DNA of 37,354 nucleotides. Source: Amanita rubescens (Eukaryota; Basidiomycota; Agaricomycetes; Agaricales; Amanitaceae). The position numbers and the translations under genes are program-made. Below are positions 19,802-32,255 of the stretch, one piece after another. Positions within the stretch are counted from its first letter, which is position 1. Each line of letters opens with the position of its first letter. The notes under the pieces were generated by a model. The model worked only from the letters and a program-made list of their open reading frames with translations, searched no databases and was not told the origin of the DNA. The stretch covers positions 1 through 37,354 of the forward strand of contig WION01000520.1 in the NCBI GenBank assembly GCA_015039365.1, in the 5' to 3' direction.

Positions 19802-21893
19802 TCACTTACAAGACGCTACCCAAATGTCACTTATAATGTCCCACTCCTTTAACGTCGTTATCTTCTCTCGTCCTATCATAGAACTGTTACCCTCATCCCC
19901 TGTAATCCTATCCTCTACAAGAAGTGCTCGCAGCCCTCCGAAAGACGTGAACCCTTTTCGTAGAGGCACGTACGTTATCTCGAATTCTTGAACAACGTAT
20001 GGCTTCGACGTTGAACTTTGACCTTCGCCCTGAACTTCCGTTCCGAGAGCGATAGGAGGTAAAAAGAATGTGGAGGGCCCTACATACACCACGCTTGGCT
20101 GGCCCGACACCGACCCAAGCTCATCCGCGCCATCGAAAGTGGGCGATGGCAAGTTCGATTGTTCATGAACACCTTCCTGTCGATATTCTAGTTGCTGTGC
20201 ATTTTTGGTCGTAGCAGCATCATCAGCCAATGATGTACGTGACATTGACAGTAGATTCTGATACACAATTGCAGGGTTGATACCGCCGACTATAGAGGTG
20301 GGGGTTGCAGTTCCTGAGGCAGGTAGTTGGACATTGGCCATCTCCATTGCAGAACCCGTTCGCATCACCCGCGGAGGTTGGAGATGCTGTATTGCAATTC
20401 TGATGGCTCGCTGCCCTTGCTCTCGCGAATAAGAAATCACAAGCGCAAGTTTGGCCACGAATGGCTTCTCGATGACTATCTCGTTTCGCGGGAGGTGGCG
20501 AACTATTAGATTAGTCTCGTGTTCAATCGTGCTTATCTGAGAGGGTGCTGGGATTGGTGACTGGCGGCCCATTAGAGTTGACGAAATCGGAATATTCCGC
20601 AGTGCAGGAGGTGGTGAGCCGGCACGTTGGCCTGTTGGAGTAGAAGGCCTCGACCTCGTTGACTGTGGTGATTGAGGTCGTGAAAGAATGCTTCCTGCCA
20701 TGGTGCGCTTCAAGTACGACGGAAGAGCAGAGGCTTGTTGTGACGGGACGGCAGCCAAAGGTATTCGGCGTGACAGCATAGACGTGAGCAGACGTCCCGG
20801 TTCCCCAAACGGAGAGCGCCAAGATATGTTCAAACGTCCGAGTGGCACTACACTGCCTGGGGTATAAGTAACTGGCGTCAAAATTGTCGCTTTAGGACTT
20901 AAAATGTATACATATTGCCTTGTGTCCTGAGGTTGAATCAGAGTCATGGAATTTGAAAAAATGCTCTGTTCGTGCTCGTCATCGTTCACCGCAATAACAT
21001 TTGCATCTTTGGCCTCCCAATCCTCTGCGCATTCAAAGCGCATTTGTTCAAAGTACAATGGCTGCTGACTCAAATTTTGTATATGTACTTCGAGGAACAC
21101 CTTGTCCTTTTCAGAAGGGACGGTTAATGCAGAAGGCGACCTGGCACCGTGAACTTTGGTTTTGACTGAGAGGGGATTGGTAACCTGCATTACCATTTAG
21201 TCCTGAAGCATCATCTTTGATATCTTCTCTCTTACAATGAACTTGTAAAATTTCCTGAATGTCTGTAGGCTTGGATCATTGGGATCCTCGGTCGCACCGG
21301 GTACACCAAGGGCCCCGGGCGGAAGACGATATGTAACGGTACAAGCCAAGACGTGCTGGCCTAGTTCTTTGATTTCGTGGCTAACTACAGTTTCCATCGA
21401 GCCGGCAACGGCAAGGCGATAATCCGGTCCTCCGAGTCCTGTGAGCAACGTCTTCGAATTTGCTGTCTGAATTTCGACTTTGAGCCCGACATCAATAACC
21501 TCGGCGGACGCCTCATTGTTGACGCATAGACAGCTGGAGAATGTCTCGCCCAGTTGGATAGATCCAAATGCAGATGGCAGTGTAAGGAGCTCTGACGCAT
21601 GCGTGAAGTCGCGCAATGTTTTTGGGTGACCAGTCAACGGGATTGTACCCTGCAGCGAAAGAATGGATGCAGAAGAGTGCGCCTGGGGATAGATCATCAG
21701 CGGAAGGACTAGACTTGCATGATCATAAATTGACAGACTGAAAATGAAGGCGAACTGGAATAAAATGGTTGCCATGCAGCGGCAAGGTCGGGTCTCTAGA
21801 GGTTGGATCAAGACTTCAGGCAGTTTGGATTGGAACGAAACGTACAGATACCCGCATAACTTTAAGAGAAAGCAGATGAGTGGGCGTGTCCAT
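19802..21893 (-). CDS. TRAPPC13: TRAPP complex subunit 13 (DUF974 family)
   Basis: Subunit of the TRAPP membrane-tethering complex in Golgi and autophagy traffic. Exons 21893-21852, 21795-21739, 21682-21236 and 21184-19802 give about 642 residues. The 14-residue first exon MDTPTHLLSLKVMR is the conserved family start and is hidden from ORF searches. Family blocks: ELLTLPSAFGSIQLGETFSS, HEIKELGQHVLAC, FRKFYKFIVTNPLSVKTK (across intron 3) and FLEVHIQNLSQQPLYFEQMRFE. It is about 200 residues longer than the human protein. Most of the excess is a Ser/Pro-rich, probably disordered insert (about residues 345-395: RPQSPQSTRSRPSTP) in the middle of the otherwise beta-rich fold, plus a second low-complexity stretch. 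The C-terminal exon is a single long frame. Confidence 0.9.
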
Positions 21894-22109
21894 CAGAGTT
21901 ATGATATTGACATCAAAATAAATTCTGAAAAGGCCTTGAGCCTTGTAAGCTACGTGATGTATACGACGTGGCCTTTAGCCACCAACTCCTCCCCGATGCA
22001 ATACAGATTGACAAAGTAGAAATACTAAAATACTACGTAGATCTTTGACAGAAAAGAGAGGCGTTGCGACCTCTCAACTCCCTTCCCAAATAAGCCACAA
22101 GAAGCATAT

Positions 22110-25100
22110 TCAACGCTTTGCTCCAGTCCGTCGAGTAGGCAGTTTTTTAATCTGCCGAGGTGCCCCAGGTGTTACAGCGGGAGCAGATCCTATGGTAAAT
22201 AGTGGCGCGGCGGGAGCGGAAGGTGCTAGCGGTGAAGTTGTGCTGAAGGGAGAAGAAGGTGCCGACTGCCCAAATCCAGAATTACCAAAACCTGACGTTG
22301 GCAAACTGAGGTTGCTGCCACCTACAGGCGATGCAGGTTGGCTTGATCCAAACGCGAAGGCTGTATTGGACGTCGATGCAGCGAATGCGAAAGGTGAAGC
22401 ACCGAATGTAGCAGGACTGCTAGGCGCTGAGCCTGTTTGTCCAAATGGATTTGTAGACGCGTTGCTGGGCGGACCAAATGCGAATGTATTGGTGTTAGAC
22501 CCAAACGAATATGGTCCACTGGTCGGCGATTGCACCGTGCCAGCTACATCGGGAACCTTGTTCTGACCAAAGGAATAGGACGACGTTTGTGCAAAACTAA
22601 TCGGTTTATTTTGAACAGGTTTAGTCTCTTTAGTAGATGTTGCAAATACATTCGTTGCTAGTGGTTGAGGTGCTCCGAAAGCGAATGGCGTCGAGCTTGG
22701 TGCATTCCCGTTTGCCTGCGTGCTGAATAACGAACTCGATGTAGGAGTCTGCGCAAAGGAAAACTCGATCGCTGTTGGCTTTACACCGCTGGGTTGAACA
22801 TCTCGGGTTGGACTCTCGTCCATTTGCACTTCTTGGTCTTGTGCCTTGGGTGGAGTAACAGGACGTCCCAACAAACTGGCTGGCGAGGATCCGAAAGAGA
22901 ATGGTTTGCTAACATCACTAGCAACAGATCCTCCCCCTCCAAAAGTGAACAAACTCGCGTTGGATGACTGTGGTTGAGAAGAGCTAAATGCAAAGCCGAG
23001 AGTTTCTTTCTTCTGCTCTGACTGTGCAGGCGTTGGAGATGATATACTTGATGGAACGACCGAGCCAACTGGCGCTTGACTCTTAGCCTTCTCCGTAATT
23101 TGGAAATTGAATCCACCGAAAGAAGGCTTAGGGGCCACTGGTTCACTTGTCAAACTAAATAATGGCTTGTAAGGTTCGCCGCTGGATGTCGGAAAGGATT
23201 CTGACGAATTTGAGGTTTTGCTTGCTACATTGCTGCTTGATACATTCGTAAAATCTTGTACACGCAATACAGGGTCATTGGTTGCTGTTGAGTCCCCGGC
23301 CAGTAGACTTGGAACTGTTTTATCAGAATCAGATCCCTTGACGATGAACGCGGCGCTCGGTTCACCAGAAGGGTGACTAGCTCCGGTGTTCATCCGCGTG
23401 GTTTGCATAGCGTCATCCTGATTTGGTGCTGCACGGTCGTCCGCCGATCTCGTTTCCATAGTGAAACCCGTGGCAGGTGGAAGCAATGGCCTAGAACTAG
23501 ACGACATGACCGTCGACGAAGCGGTTTCATGACCAGTCAAAATAAATGCGGACGTCCTGTCGCTCGCAACGCTAGCTTTAGATTCTGTTTCTTTCGCCGC
23601 GTCTGTCGGTAAACGAGGTACGTCCGTTGAAACAGTACCGGGAAACATAGATGGCACACGTTCCTCAATCGTTTGGACCGGGTTCAGTTTGAAATTCAAA
23701 GGTGGTACAGGTATATCCAACTTCTTCGAAAAAGCCTTCGAGCCTGCAAAGAAATTTGGCACTCCGGGAGAGATATCCATGGTTTTTGCGTCAACCGTTT
23801 CGAAGCGCGATATCTTCGTTTGCGATAGGGAAACTGCCGCCGTCTCTTCTCTTGCGAGTGTAAATGAAAAGGGGGAGCTCGCCTTCGATATGCCCGACAC
23901 CTTATCTTGCGGCTTCGTTAGCGAGAAAGGCAAGGATGGGAGCGGCAACTCTTCTGTATCATTCGGGTCTGGCAGAGATTGTGGCTAATGGAATGTCTAC
24001 CAACGGGATCATCAGGGTAAGATCTATTACTTACGTTCTGGACAAATGAAAATCCGGGTGGAGGAGTGAAAACAAATCTGTTGCCTGAGACTTCGTCCTT
24101 CCCAGCCTTTTCTTTTTCGTCATTGATATCATCATCCATCATATCATCCCCATCTTCATCGAAGGCTGCAGAGAACTTGGGTTTTACCAGCTTCGCCTTC
24201 GGTCGAGCGATGTGGTTACGCTTCTTGTCGCGGCCTACGCGTAGAGAAGATGTGGTATTCAATGGGCGATCGATAGTAGATGCGGCTGCGAACCAGTCCG
24301 TCTTCGCTGCAGAGGTGCCTTTACCCGTCTCAGATTTACGCGATGATTCCGCTTGACCACCATCGTCCATCCCCTGATCTTCGGTATCTTGCACATCCTG
24401 TTCCTCGTCGACTCCAATATCATATTTATGCCTCGCCAACAACTTTTTCATACCGCCCTCTCCTGCATATGGTTTAGTGTCATTTGCGACGGGTGCCTTC
24501 CTGGAATCCACATGTTTTGCACCGGGTCGAGCAGACCGCTTTTCATCATGCATGAGCACAAGCTTGGAGGTGCGACGGGACTTGAAAAGATCCGGTACGC
24601 TGGATGAAGCAACCTGTTCCGCGGACTGCGAAGTTTCATTGGATAGGCGTAGACGACTAGGTATTAGAGGAGTTTTATATATGTCGAGCTCGTGGAGCGC
24701 CTTCTCCGCTGGCGATTGCTGGCGTTGTGCTAGAAATAACGTATTCAGAAGAGAAATTGGTAAAATAGGGAGGATTGTTTACATTGTATGTCCGAAGGTT
24801 GTGGGAGACCAGATAACAAAGAAGCGTGTTGACGAACAGGGGAACGGGTCTGGATGTGGATGTAAGCGTCATGCTTCTCTGACGAAGATCGATACTTACA
24901 CCCCTCGAAAGATCAGCAAGAGATCCAAGAGTCACCGTCTGGTTAATACCACTACGTTGCCGGGAATCAACTGGTTGGGACGAGGGTGCACGAACGAAAA
25001 CAGGATTGATGACGAGGCTACGAATAGGAGGCGGCTCCGAGGATTCGCGCTGCACAGGCAGCACAAGAGGCTGAGGGGTCATGGAACTACGCAAGTGGTA

Positions 25101-25742
25101 CGATGGGCGAGAAGATTGCGGCATGAGAGGTACGGAGAGTTCTCGCTGCACTGAGGAATGTGGTGCGTTCTTCACGCTTTCGAAGGAAATGTCACGGCGC
25201 AACGGTATATTTGCCATAGCGGGCTCTCTTCTGAGCGCCCGAACAGGAGGATCGACAGACATGGTACGCGAGATCCCAAGGTTGCGTAATGGTGACAAAG
25301 TGGAACGAACGTTATTAGCTGAGGAGCTTAAGGACAATTCTTGAAGGGTAGAAGATGGGATGGAGAGGGACAACGAGCGGGGTACGGAAGTCTCGCTGGT
25401 TCGCTGCGGTTTGAAGGCATGGGAGGGGGGGTCGAGATACGCGCTTGAGGAAGTATGAGGGATCTGAGAGTGCTCTGGATCTGCCGGTGGACTATCTATA
25501 CGCATGCGCTTTACTCTGCTAGCCTTTTCTTCATCCTCTGACATGGGGTCCAATGGCGATGCAAGACGCCTGCGCTTGCCGTTGGAATCCTCAAACTCTT
25601 CATTGCCGGCGAACCAAGACAAAGGTGCGGTAACGAGGTTTTTAATTGTGCTCAGCAATGACGAGTTTGAGCGGGACAGCTGCTGTTTCTTCTGATGGGC
25701 TCGCCGGCGCTGGCTGCTGCTGAGATTGCTAGAAGACGCCAT
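22110..25742 (-). CDS. NUP1: FG nucleoporin, Nup1/Nup153-like
   Basis: Probable nuclear-basket nucleoporin. Exons 25742-24900, 24849-24783, 24729-24035 and 23984-22110 give about 1159 residues. The N-terminus has basic stretches (SQRRRAHQKKQQ) and a predicted amphipathic helix (LLSTIKNLVTAPLSWFAG), as in membrane-binding Nup1/Nup60. A bipartite basic region (GKRRRLAS, VKRMRIDS) follows, then the short motif LDIYKTPLIPSRLR, a disordered middle and a C-terminal ~450 residues rich in FSFG, FAFG, TFG and PFG repeats that bind karyopherins. It ends with the basic tail IKKLPTRRTGAKR, as expected for karyopherin-alpha binding. Repeat-rich nucleoporins evolve fast, so assignment to Nup1 versus another basket nucleoporin rests on architecture, not similarity. 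ATG 25742 is 41 bp from the YME2 ATG. Confidence 0.85.
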
Positions 25743-25783
25743 CGACGAGAAAAACAGGATTGTCACATCGTGACTGTCACACA
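25743..25783. promoter_or_regulatory. Compact bidirectional promoter NUP1/YME2
   Basis: 41 bp lie between divergent start codons. It contains the imperfect palindrome TGTCACATCGTGACTGTCACA, with TGTCAC twice, a candidate factor site. Confidence 0.6.
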
Positions 25784-28700
25784 ATGCCTGCTTGTTTCCG
25801 GACCGCCGTTCGCCGTCTCGCAACGCACGCAGGCCCAGCACAAAAATCAGAGGCTTACTTCTTCGTAGACTCCGTCTTTCCAACCCGTCTGGGGAAATGG
25901 GAGTACGTCTGCGTGCATGTCTATTGAATCAATCTCACCTGTTTGTAGTTTGCGCCATTACGTTGGTCTACTTCGGGAGGGCTACTTGCTCGATAAATTA
26001 AGGTCTCGTCTTGAGTCAGTTCACACTCGTGGCTTTCGTGTATTATCCCTCGAACCACGCCACAAGGACGGCGGTGTCTTTGTTCGCTTTCAGTATCTGG
26101 AAGACGACTCCAACCAAGCATTAGATGATATATTGACTCAGACGAGGCATGTCATTTCCGAATACAATGGTTTCCCATCTTGGATGGGCGGCCGTCAGGG
26201 AGGGAACGCATGGTTAGTCAAAGGAACTCCGTGGAAGGAGGTATGTCACAGATTAATAGGCCAGCTAGACCAGAGATTGGATGCTTGTTAGGATATGGAT
26301 CGTTTCGCTTCCTCGATGCTCAAGGTCACTTTTGAAGGTCCGGATGTCCACGAGCAGTCCCTATTTCAAACATTTCGTGTAAGTTCATCATTTCCTACCT
26401 TTTAACATGTCATATCTAATGTTCAGCCTTTCGGCCGAATTCGTGACATCGCTTCTCCCGGGGTTGTTCCCTCTGGTGTCCCGCGCACGTCAACCATCAT
26501 CTACGACCGGTTGAAATCTGCAGTAATTGCGCGTAATGTCATTTATGGCTTCGAGGATCACTTCGACTCTCCATCCATGCCCAGAACACGTCTTTATACG
26601 GAATATCAGAAACCCATACAAGTGCATATCATCAGGAACTGGATATCCAGTCATCCAAAAATCGTGATGCCTCTTGTTGTCTTCTTGCTGGGTGCCCTTA
26701 CCTATACGGTATGAGCATTAACACGATCCTGAGTCCCATTGTCAATAGTTGGTTGCAGATATTTGATCCGCTTCGTTCTCTCCTGATCCAAGCCAGAATA
26801 CTACGCACGTTCGACTACCGAGGTTCGTCGTATTTGCTCTTGAGCAGAGCTGCTCTATTCCAACACTAGTAGAATTCGGTTTCTTCAAATGGCTTCAAAA
26901 GCAGACATTTGATCGTTTTCCCCCCTTGACGACCGGAGAGGATGCATTATCTGGTATCGATGCATGGAAGGAAAGGAAGGAAGCTGAAGCCTCACTAAAG
27001 AAGTACCTATCAGATGTGCCAAGTAAGTGTTCATTGTTCGGCAATCTAGGTCTGTACTAAGCGACATAGACACCATCGCATTCCTCTACGGGCCTCAAGG
27101 CAGTGGTAAACATCGTATGATAGAGACAACCTTGCGCGAGACAGGACGGTGAAGGGCTCCTGATCAGAAAGAGACCTTTGAACTAACATTCTGCAGGAAC
27201 GCCCTCGTCATTGACTGTGCTCAGTTGAGTCAAATGACGTCCGATGCTCAGCTTATCGGATCGTTAGCGGCTCAGACGGGATATCGCCCTGTTTTTACCT
27301 TCTTAAACTCCATTACAACGTTGATAGACGTGGCTAGCATCGGTCTCATTGGACAGAAGAGTGAGTGACAAAGACCCAGTGACATTCAACCCATGCTTAT
27401 ACTGTTAATTAGCGGGATTCAGCTCTTCCCTGCCTGATCAACTGCGTCAGATACTTAGAACCACAACAGCAGCACTCGAACAAATTGTAATTAGACGTCG
27501 TAAGCATGTAGAAGAAAAGGCCAAAGGAATCAAGTTGCGCCAACAATCAAAGGCTGAAGGAGCTGATGGCAATCAAATTCTCCCGCAAGGACAGGTTGAA
27601 GGCGTTGTAACAATGGAAGGGCTGCCTGTGGTTATTATCAGCCGTTTTTCAAGCAGAGTCGGTTCGCATAGGCAAGAAATTCCTGAAATTCTGGCGGAAT
27701 GGGCAGCCAATCTTGTGGAGAAACAGGTATTGAGCCAAGCTGGATCATATTCAAAATTTGATTCTGTTCTTTCCCTCGGATTGCGCACGTTTTGGTAATC
27801 AGTGACAACCGCGAGAATGCGAAACAGGCTGCCAAAGGTGGGTTCTATTTGCGTCAAAGAAGTTCAGGCTAATACCTGACGTGGTCAGCATTGCCTACCA
27901 AGCCGCTTTATGTGATTCAGTTACGCGACGCAGATACGATGAGTTCACTGTTATTTGTGAAACGAAAGTTACAAAGCATTGGAATAAACCTCGAGTTTAC
28001 TCAAGAACAAGCCGCCCATGTCGAACGCCTCGGAGGAAGGGCAAGTGACTTGGAACTTGTGAGTATGACGAAGCCTTGGTCGCGAACGCACACGGCTAAT
28101 TTTATATCGCCGTAGCTTGTACATAAAATTCGGAATGGTCAACAAGTTGAAGATGCGGTCGAGGAGATCGTTAATCGTGGTGTAAATGAGTTGAGAAAGA
28201 AGGCTTTCGGCGAAGACGAAGAAGAAGCTAAGCGTTTACCCTGGACAAGAGAGCAGGCATGGAAAATCGTCAAGTTACTTTCAGAACAGTCCGAAGTAAG
28301 CCTTATATTTGTTGTACTCTTCGGTGCTTCTGGAGCTCCTGTTTAGATCCCATACTATGATGTCCTGTATAACGTGCCGTTTAGCGGAGAAGAATCATCC
28401 TTGCGCGAAATGGAACGTGCGGAAATAATTTCGATCAGGACACTGGAAGGCAATCCGTAACCTTCGCAGTCAAGTCAACGTGCTAAGACATTCTTTAGGC
28501 CGTCCATCGACGATTAAACCAGGAAGGCCCATTTTGAAATGGGTTTTCTCCCGGCTCGCTTCTGGTTGAGTAGCTGCCTTAGAGTTTTGGGCGCATTCTC
28601 ACTCCGCTTTCCTGTTCTCAGACTCTATATTCGCGGCGATAGAACAGATTTCCTATAATTCCAAACTAATTTCAAACTACGAAAAAACAATCAGAAGCAG

Positions 28701-28899
28701 CGAAGAGGAATTAATTGGATTGAGACAGGTCCTGGAAACACAAACATCGGGGTGGTTCTTCACGACGTATGATGGAGGTCTTCGATCGAGGGCACGTTAC
28801 ACTGCAACGAAGATCAACGCCGCGCAGAAGCAACTAGAGGCACTTGAAAACGCGAATCGAGAGCTTAAAGTGATTTTAGCTAAAGGTGACAAAAAGTAG
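25784..28899 (+). CDS. YME2: Mitochondrial inner-membrane protein Yme2 (RNA12)
   Basis: Inner-membrane protein affecting mtDNA escape and nucleoid structure. Fifteen exons: 25784-25902, 25949-26240, 26292-26378, 26427-26708, 26759-26822, 26870-27022, 27070-27148, 27197-27360, 27413-27726, 27780-27837, 27889-28058, 28116-28295, 28347-28449, 28499-28564, 28622-28899; about 802 residues. The presequence MPACFRTAVRRLATHAG is hidden in the short first exon. An RRM-like domain covers about 145-225 (LKVTFEG, FGRIRDI), then a membrane span (IVMPLVVFLLGALTYT) and a P-loop FLYGPQGSGKH (about 337-347); the C-terminus is coiled (KINAAQKQLEAL). Two junctions are abnormal. The intron at 27727-27779 ends in GG, not AG. 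The intron at 28450-28498 starts with GC. Both are forced by conserved flanking protein (QIAHVLVIS; EGRPSTIKPGRPI). Confidence 0.9.
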
Positions 28900-29017
28900 G
28901 GTTGAATATTTGAATGGCCTTCACATGCCGCGCATCAGACTCATTTACGTAAATGATGCTAGTTATGTAATAGAATACATTACTCTTGTAGTCCAAAAAA
29001 CCAATTGGGTTCACCCG

Positions 29018-32000
29018 ATGACTGACGCCCAACGGAAAGAGTTTGAAGCTTTCACGCATTTCTTCGCGAATTTCAACCTCACTCGTCCAGTTTCGTCCGT
29101 CTCAGACCTCAGCGATGGCGCTGCTTTTTTTGAAATCTTATCCCTCGTGTAGGCCCACCAGTCTGGCCGACTTGATCTTTACTAACCACGAATGAAATTT
29201 GCTCAGCGACACAGACTACTTTCGTCAATCTGGCCGTTCTGCGTCACAGCTCACGGATAACTGGGTGCTCCGTTTCAACGCGCTCAAGAGGCTATACAGA
29301 TTAATGACGCAGTACTTTACGGATGTACTTCAGAAACCGACTAGTGGATTAGACGTACCAGATTTGCAGGCATTGGCAAAAGATTTCAGTATTATGCCAG
29401 CTCTGGGTATGTGTCGTTTCACGATTGCGATTGGCGTGCAATGCGAGAAGAACAAGGAGTTCATTGAGAAGATTCAAAAGCTCAGTGAAACTGATCAGCA
29501 TTACCTCATGAAGGCTATAGAACAGGTTCGTTTTATGTCCGATTTCTCGAGTGGGAGACTAACAAATTACAGGTCATGGCCCACATAACTCCGCTGACAG
29601 GATCGCAAGACGTAGGAGAAAATATGACCGAGTGTGTGCTTTCCAAAAGGGCCATTCATTCTTATTGAGTGTCTACAGAGATGATCATTACTATATGATT
29701 CAGTCGCAACGCAGTCAGATATTTTCGGAAAAGGTGTCGCTCGAGAAAGCCTATCAAACCTTGTTAGAGGAGCACCGCACATTGCAAACGAACTATGATG
29801 ACGTTTTGTCAGACCGGGAGGAAACTCACGCGCAGCTCCGAGAATTAAAAAGAGAAATAGATGTCAGGCAAAACGAAAAGTCGGACGTCATCCTTCGAGG
29901 AGAGATTGAGAGATTGCGGATGGACCTGTGAGCCTACCTAATCTCTCTTCCGAATCACTTTTTTGAAGCATGAGGAGATCGTCAGCCAGAAAAGCGAAGA
30001 TAATCTTGCTTTGGCAGAATCTGAACTCGACAAACACACCAGTCTTGTTACGGACCTCACACGAAAAGTTGACGAATTGCAAGTCATAGCCAACGAAGCC
30101 GCAAGATTGAAGGATCAAGTAGATGAGTATGTATTTTGTTTTTACCAAGCGTGAGTCCTTGAGGTCATTCTTCAGGTATCGCCATGCTGCCGACAAGTTG
30201 CAGAAGACTGAGAATGTAATGGAGAAGTATAAGAAGAAATTGCAGGAGAGCGCTGATTTGCGGCAGCGGCTCAAAGTAGAATCCAATCTTCTCCCATTGT
30301 GATACATTTTTATACATATTCTCAGGCTCTGGAAAAGCAAAATGCCGATTTAGTCGACAAGAATGCTTCACTCGAAGAAGAATTTCGCAAGGTCGCCGCC
30401 TTCAAGCCTCTGATGGAATCCTACAAAAGTCAAATTGCCGATTTGGAAGCGAAGAACGTGACACGCACCCAAGATATCGAGAAACTGAAATTTGAATTGG
30501 AACAAGCGCGAACAAAAGTACGAATCACTATGGAAGAACGTGCCAAAGATTCAGAGACTCTTGAATTGTATCAAGAACGTGTGCGAGAACTTGAATTGAT
30601 GTCTCAGAGTCGGCCCACCTCCACGAAGGCCAAGGATAGCGGTCCACGGAAGTTGGACGACGGCACTAGGGACGAAACTCCCAAGAACCACTCAGTTGGG
30701 ATACAGGATGAAATCGAGGCGGATGACGATCCTGGTCAAGGTCTTGGCGGCGAACTCGACGACGCTATTGCAGGCACGACAATGACTGACTTGAAAATCC
30801 AGATAAGAAAACTCGAAAGAGAACTCGAGGCTGTGCGGAGACGCGAGGTAGATGCGAGCAGGGTTCTGGTTCTAGAAAATTTACTCGAAGATGCTAATCG
30901 AATGAAGACTCGTTATGAGAGTGATTATTTGGCTGCACATCGAGAAAAGCTGGTCCTTCAGAGGGACCTGGAAGAGATCAGAAGCGGTAAATCTCTCGGT
31001 GATGGGTAGGTTTCTTCCGTACAGCTTCGGGTAAGCGTTAATGTGGCTGATCAGGGGAGAAGCTGCAATTGCATTGCGCCAATTGCTGAACGAGACTGTT
31101 GAACAATTCGAAGCTCTACGAAAAGAGCATGCACAACTGGAGGTCAAGTTCGAGACGCAACAAAAAGAACTAACAGTTGCGAAGTCCGATCGTACGTTCT
31201 ATATTACTACTATAGAGGGGCGTTAATACATGTGCAATAGTTAACCTTGTCAACAAGGATCAACTAGATATCCTCGCTACACTGAGAGAGTCTGTCAATG
31301 AGGACAAAGCCGCATTAGAAACTGATATTGAGCATCTCAAGAAACTGAACAAGGAGCTGACGGATAAGAACCGAATGCAACTTGAACAAGTGAACGCACT
31401 TTTGTTAGAAAAGGTAAACCTTCAGAGCGAAGGGATTGGACAGAGAGAGAAGATGTTGCAACGAGAACGAGACTGGGGGTACGTGCAATGGTGTATTTAT
31501 AAATTCAGTTCCTTAAGATTGGAAACCCAGGGAACTCCGCGCTTCGGTTTCTGGCAAAGATATTCCTGAGGATGTTAGATCTCGTTTGTTAGCACTTGGT
31601 GAAGAAAACTCTTCCTTGAAGGAGGCAAATAGGATTTTTCAAGAAAAGTTATCGAAGGCTCGACAGGTGCATAGACTACTATTCGATTCAAATTTTACTT
31701 GCTGAAGAACGCACAGTTTATTAAGCAACAAGATAAATTGTTTAAAGATCAACATGCAGCTGGTTCTAGCCTTGTAAGCTCCACACTCATCTACTGCTGA
31801 CATAGTTCATGTGTCTGGTAGGACGCGGAAGAAACTGAAGGGTCGCTCCGCGCTCGAGTCAAAGCATTGGAGAATGATGTGGCACGTTACAAAGTATTCC
31901 GTTTCCCGTAGAATTGGTTCATTCACGCTAATGACTTGGAACATAGGTAATCCTCGCTGAGAAAGATCGCAGGTACGAACGTGAACACGAGCTTATATTC

Positions 32001-32132
32001 AGCTCGGTCCATGTCCTCGGGATGAAAGTAGCGAGACAACATCTGGGTGCGAATCCGCAATATCCGCGACCCCAGGGAGCATCAAGTTGGTTGAACATGC
32101 AAAGGAAAACCGTAAGAGTCCATGCACGTTAG
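29018..32132 (+). CDS. Hook-family dynein adaptor, coiled-coil protein
   Basis: Links cytoplasmic dynein to early endosomes in filamentous fungi (HookA/Hok1 role). Thirteen exons: 29018-29148, 29207-29525, 29573-29631, 29679-29927, 29986-30126, 30176-30275, 30326-31005, 31055-31191, 31241-31478, 31531-31666, 31717-31773, 31822-31893, 31947-32132; about 834 residues. The N-terminal Hook domain (1-150) shows DLSDGAAFFEILSLVDTDYF, DNWVLRFNALKRL, DLQALAKDFSI and CEKNKEFIEKIQKLSE. Almost all the rest is heptad coiled coil. The C-terminus HLGANPQYPRPQGASSWL resembles the cargo-binding end of Hook proteins. The exon 4 to 5 join uses CAG at 29983-29985, because the nearer AG breaks the frame. A possible donor (GTAAGAG) overlaps the last codons, so an alternative 3' end is possible. 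Confidence 0.92.
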
Positions 32133-32255
32133 CCAAATCATACTCTGAAACCTCGTGGTAGATGGGACATGTACTACGGCGATAAATAAGATGTATGGCA
32201 TATTACGCGTGTTTTTGTATATATATAATTGCTCTCGTGTTCTAAAGCTTAAACT

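Noticed and set aside
22045..22566. 173-codon plus-strand ORF rich in Gly, Pro and Asn
   Set aside because: Antisense to the FG repeats of the nucleoporin; the repeat composition keeps the reverse frame open.
27727..27804. Retention of the YME2 intron as coding sequence
   Set aside because: The retained frame ends in TAA after 25 codons and lacks the conserved IAHVLVIS segment.
29401..29460. Intron beginning GTATGTGT in the Hook domain
   Set aside because: The read-through sequence (LGMCRFTIAIGVQCEKNKEF) matches the Hook domain order; splicing here would remove conserved residues.
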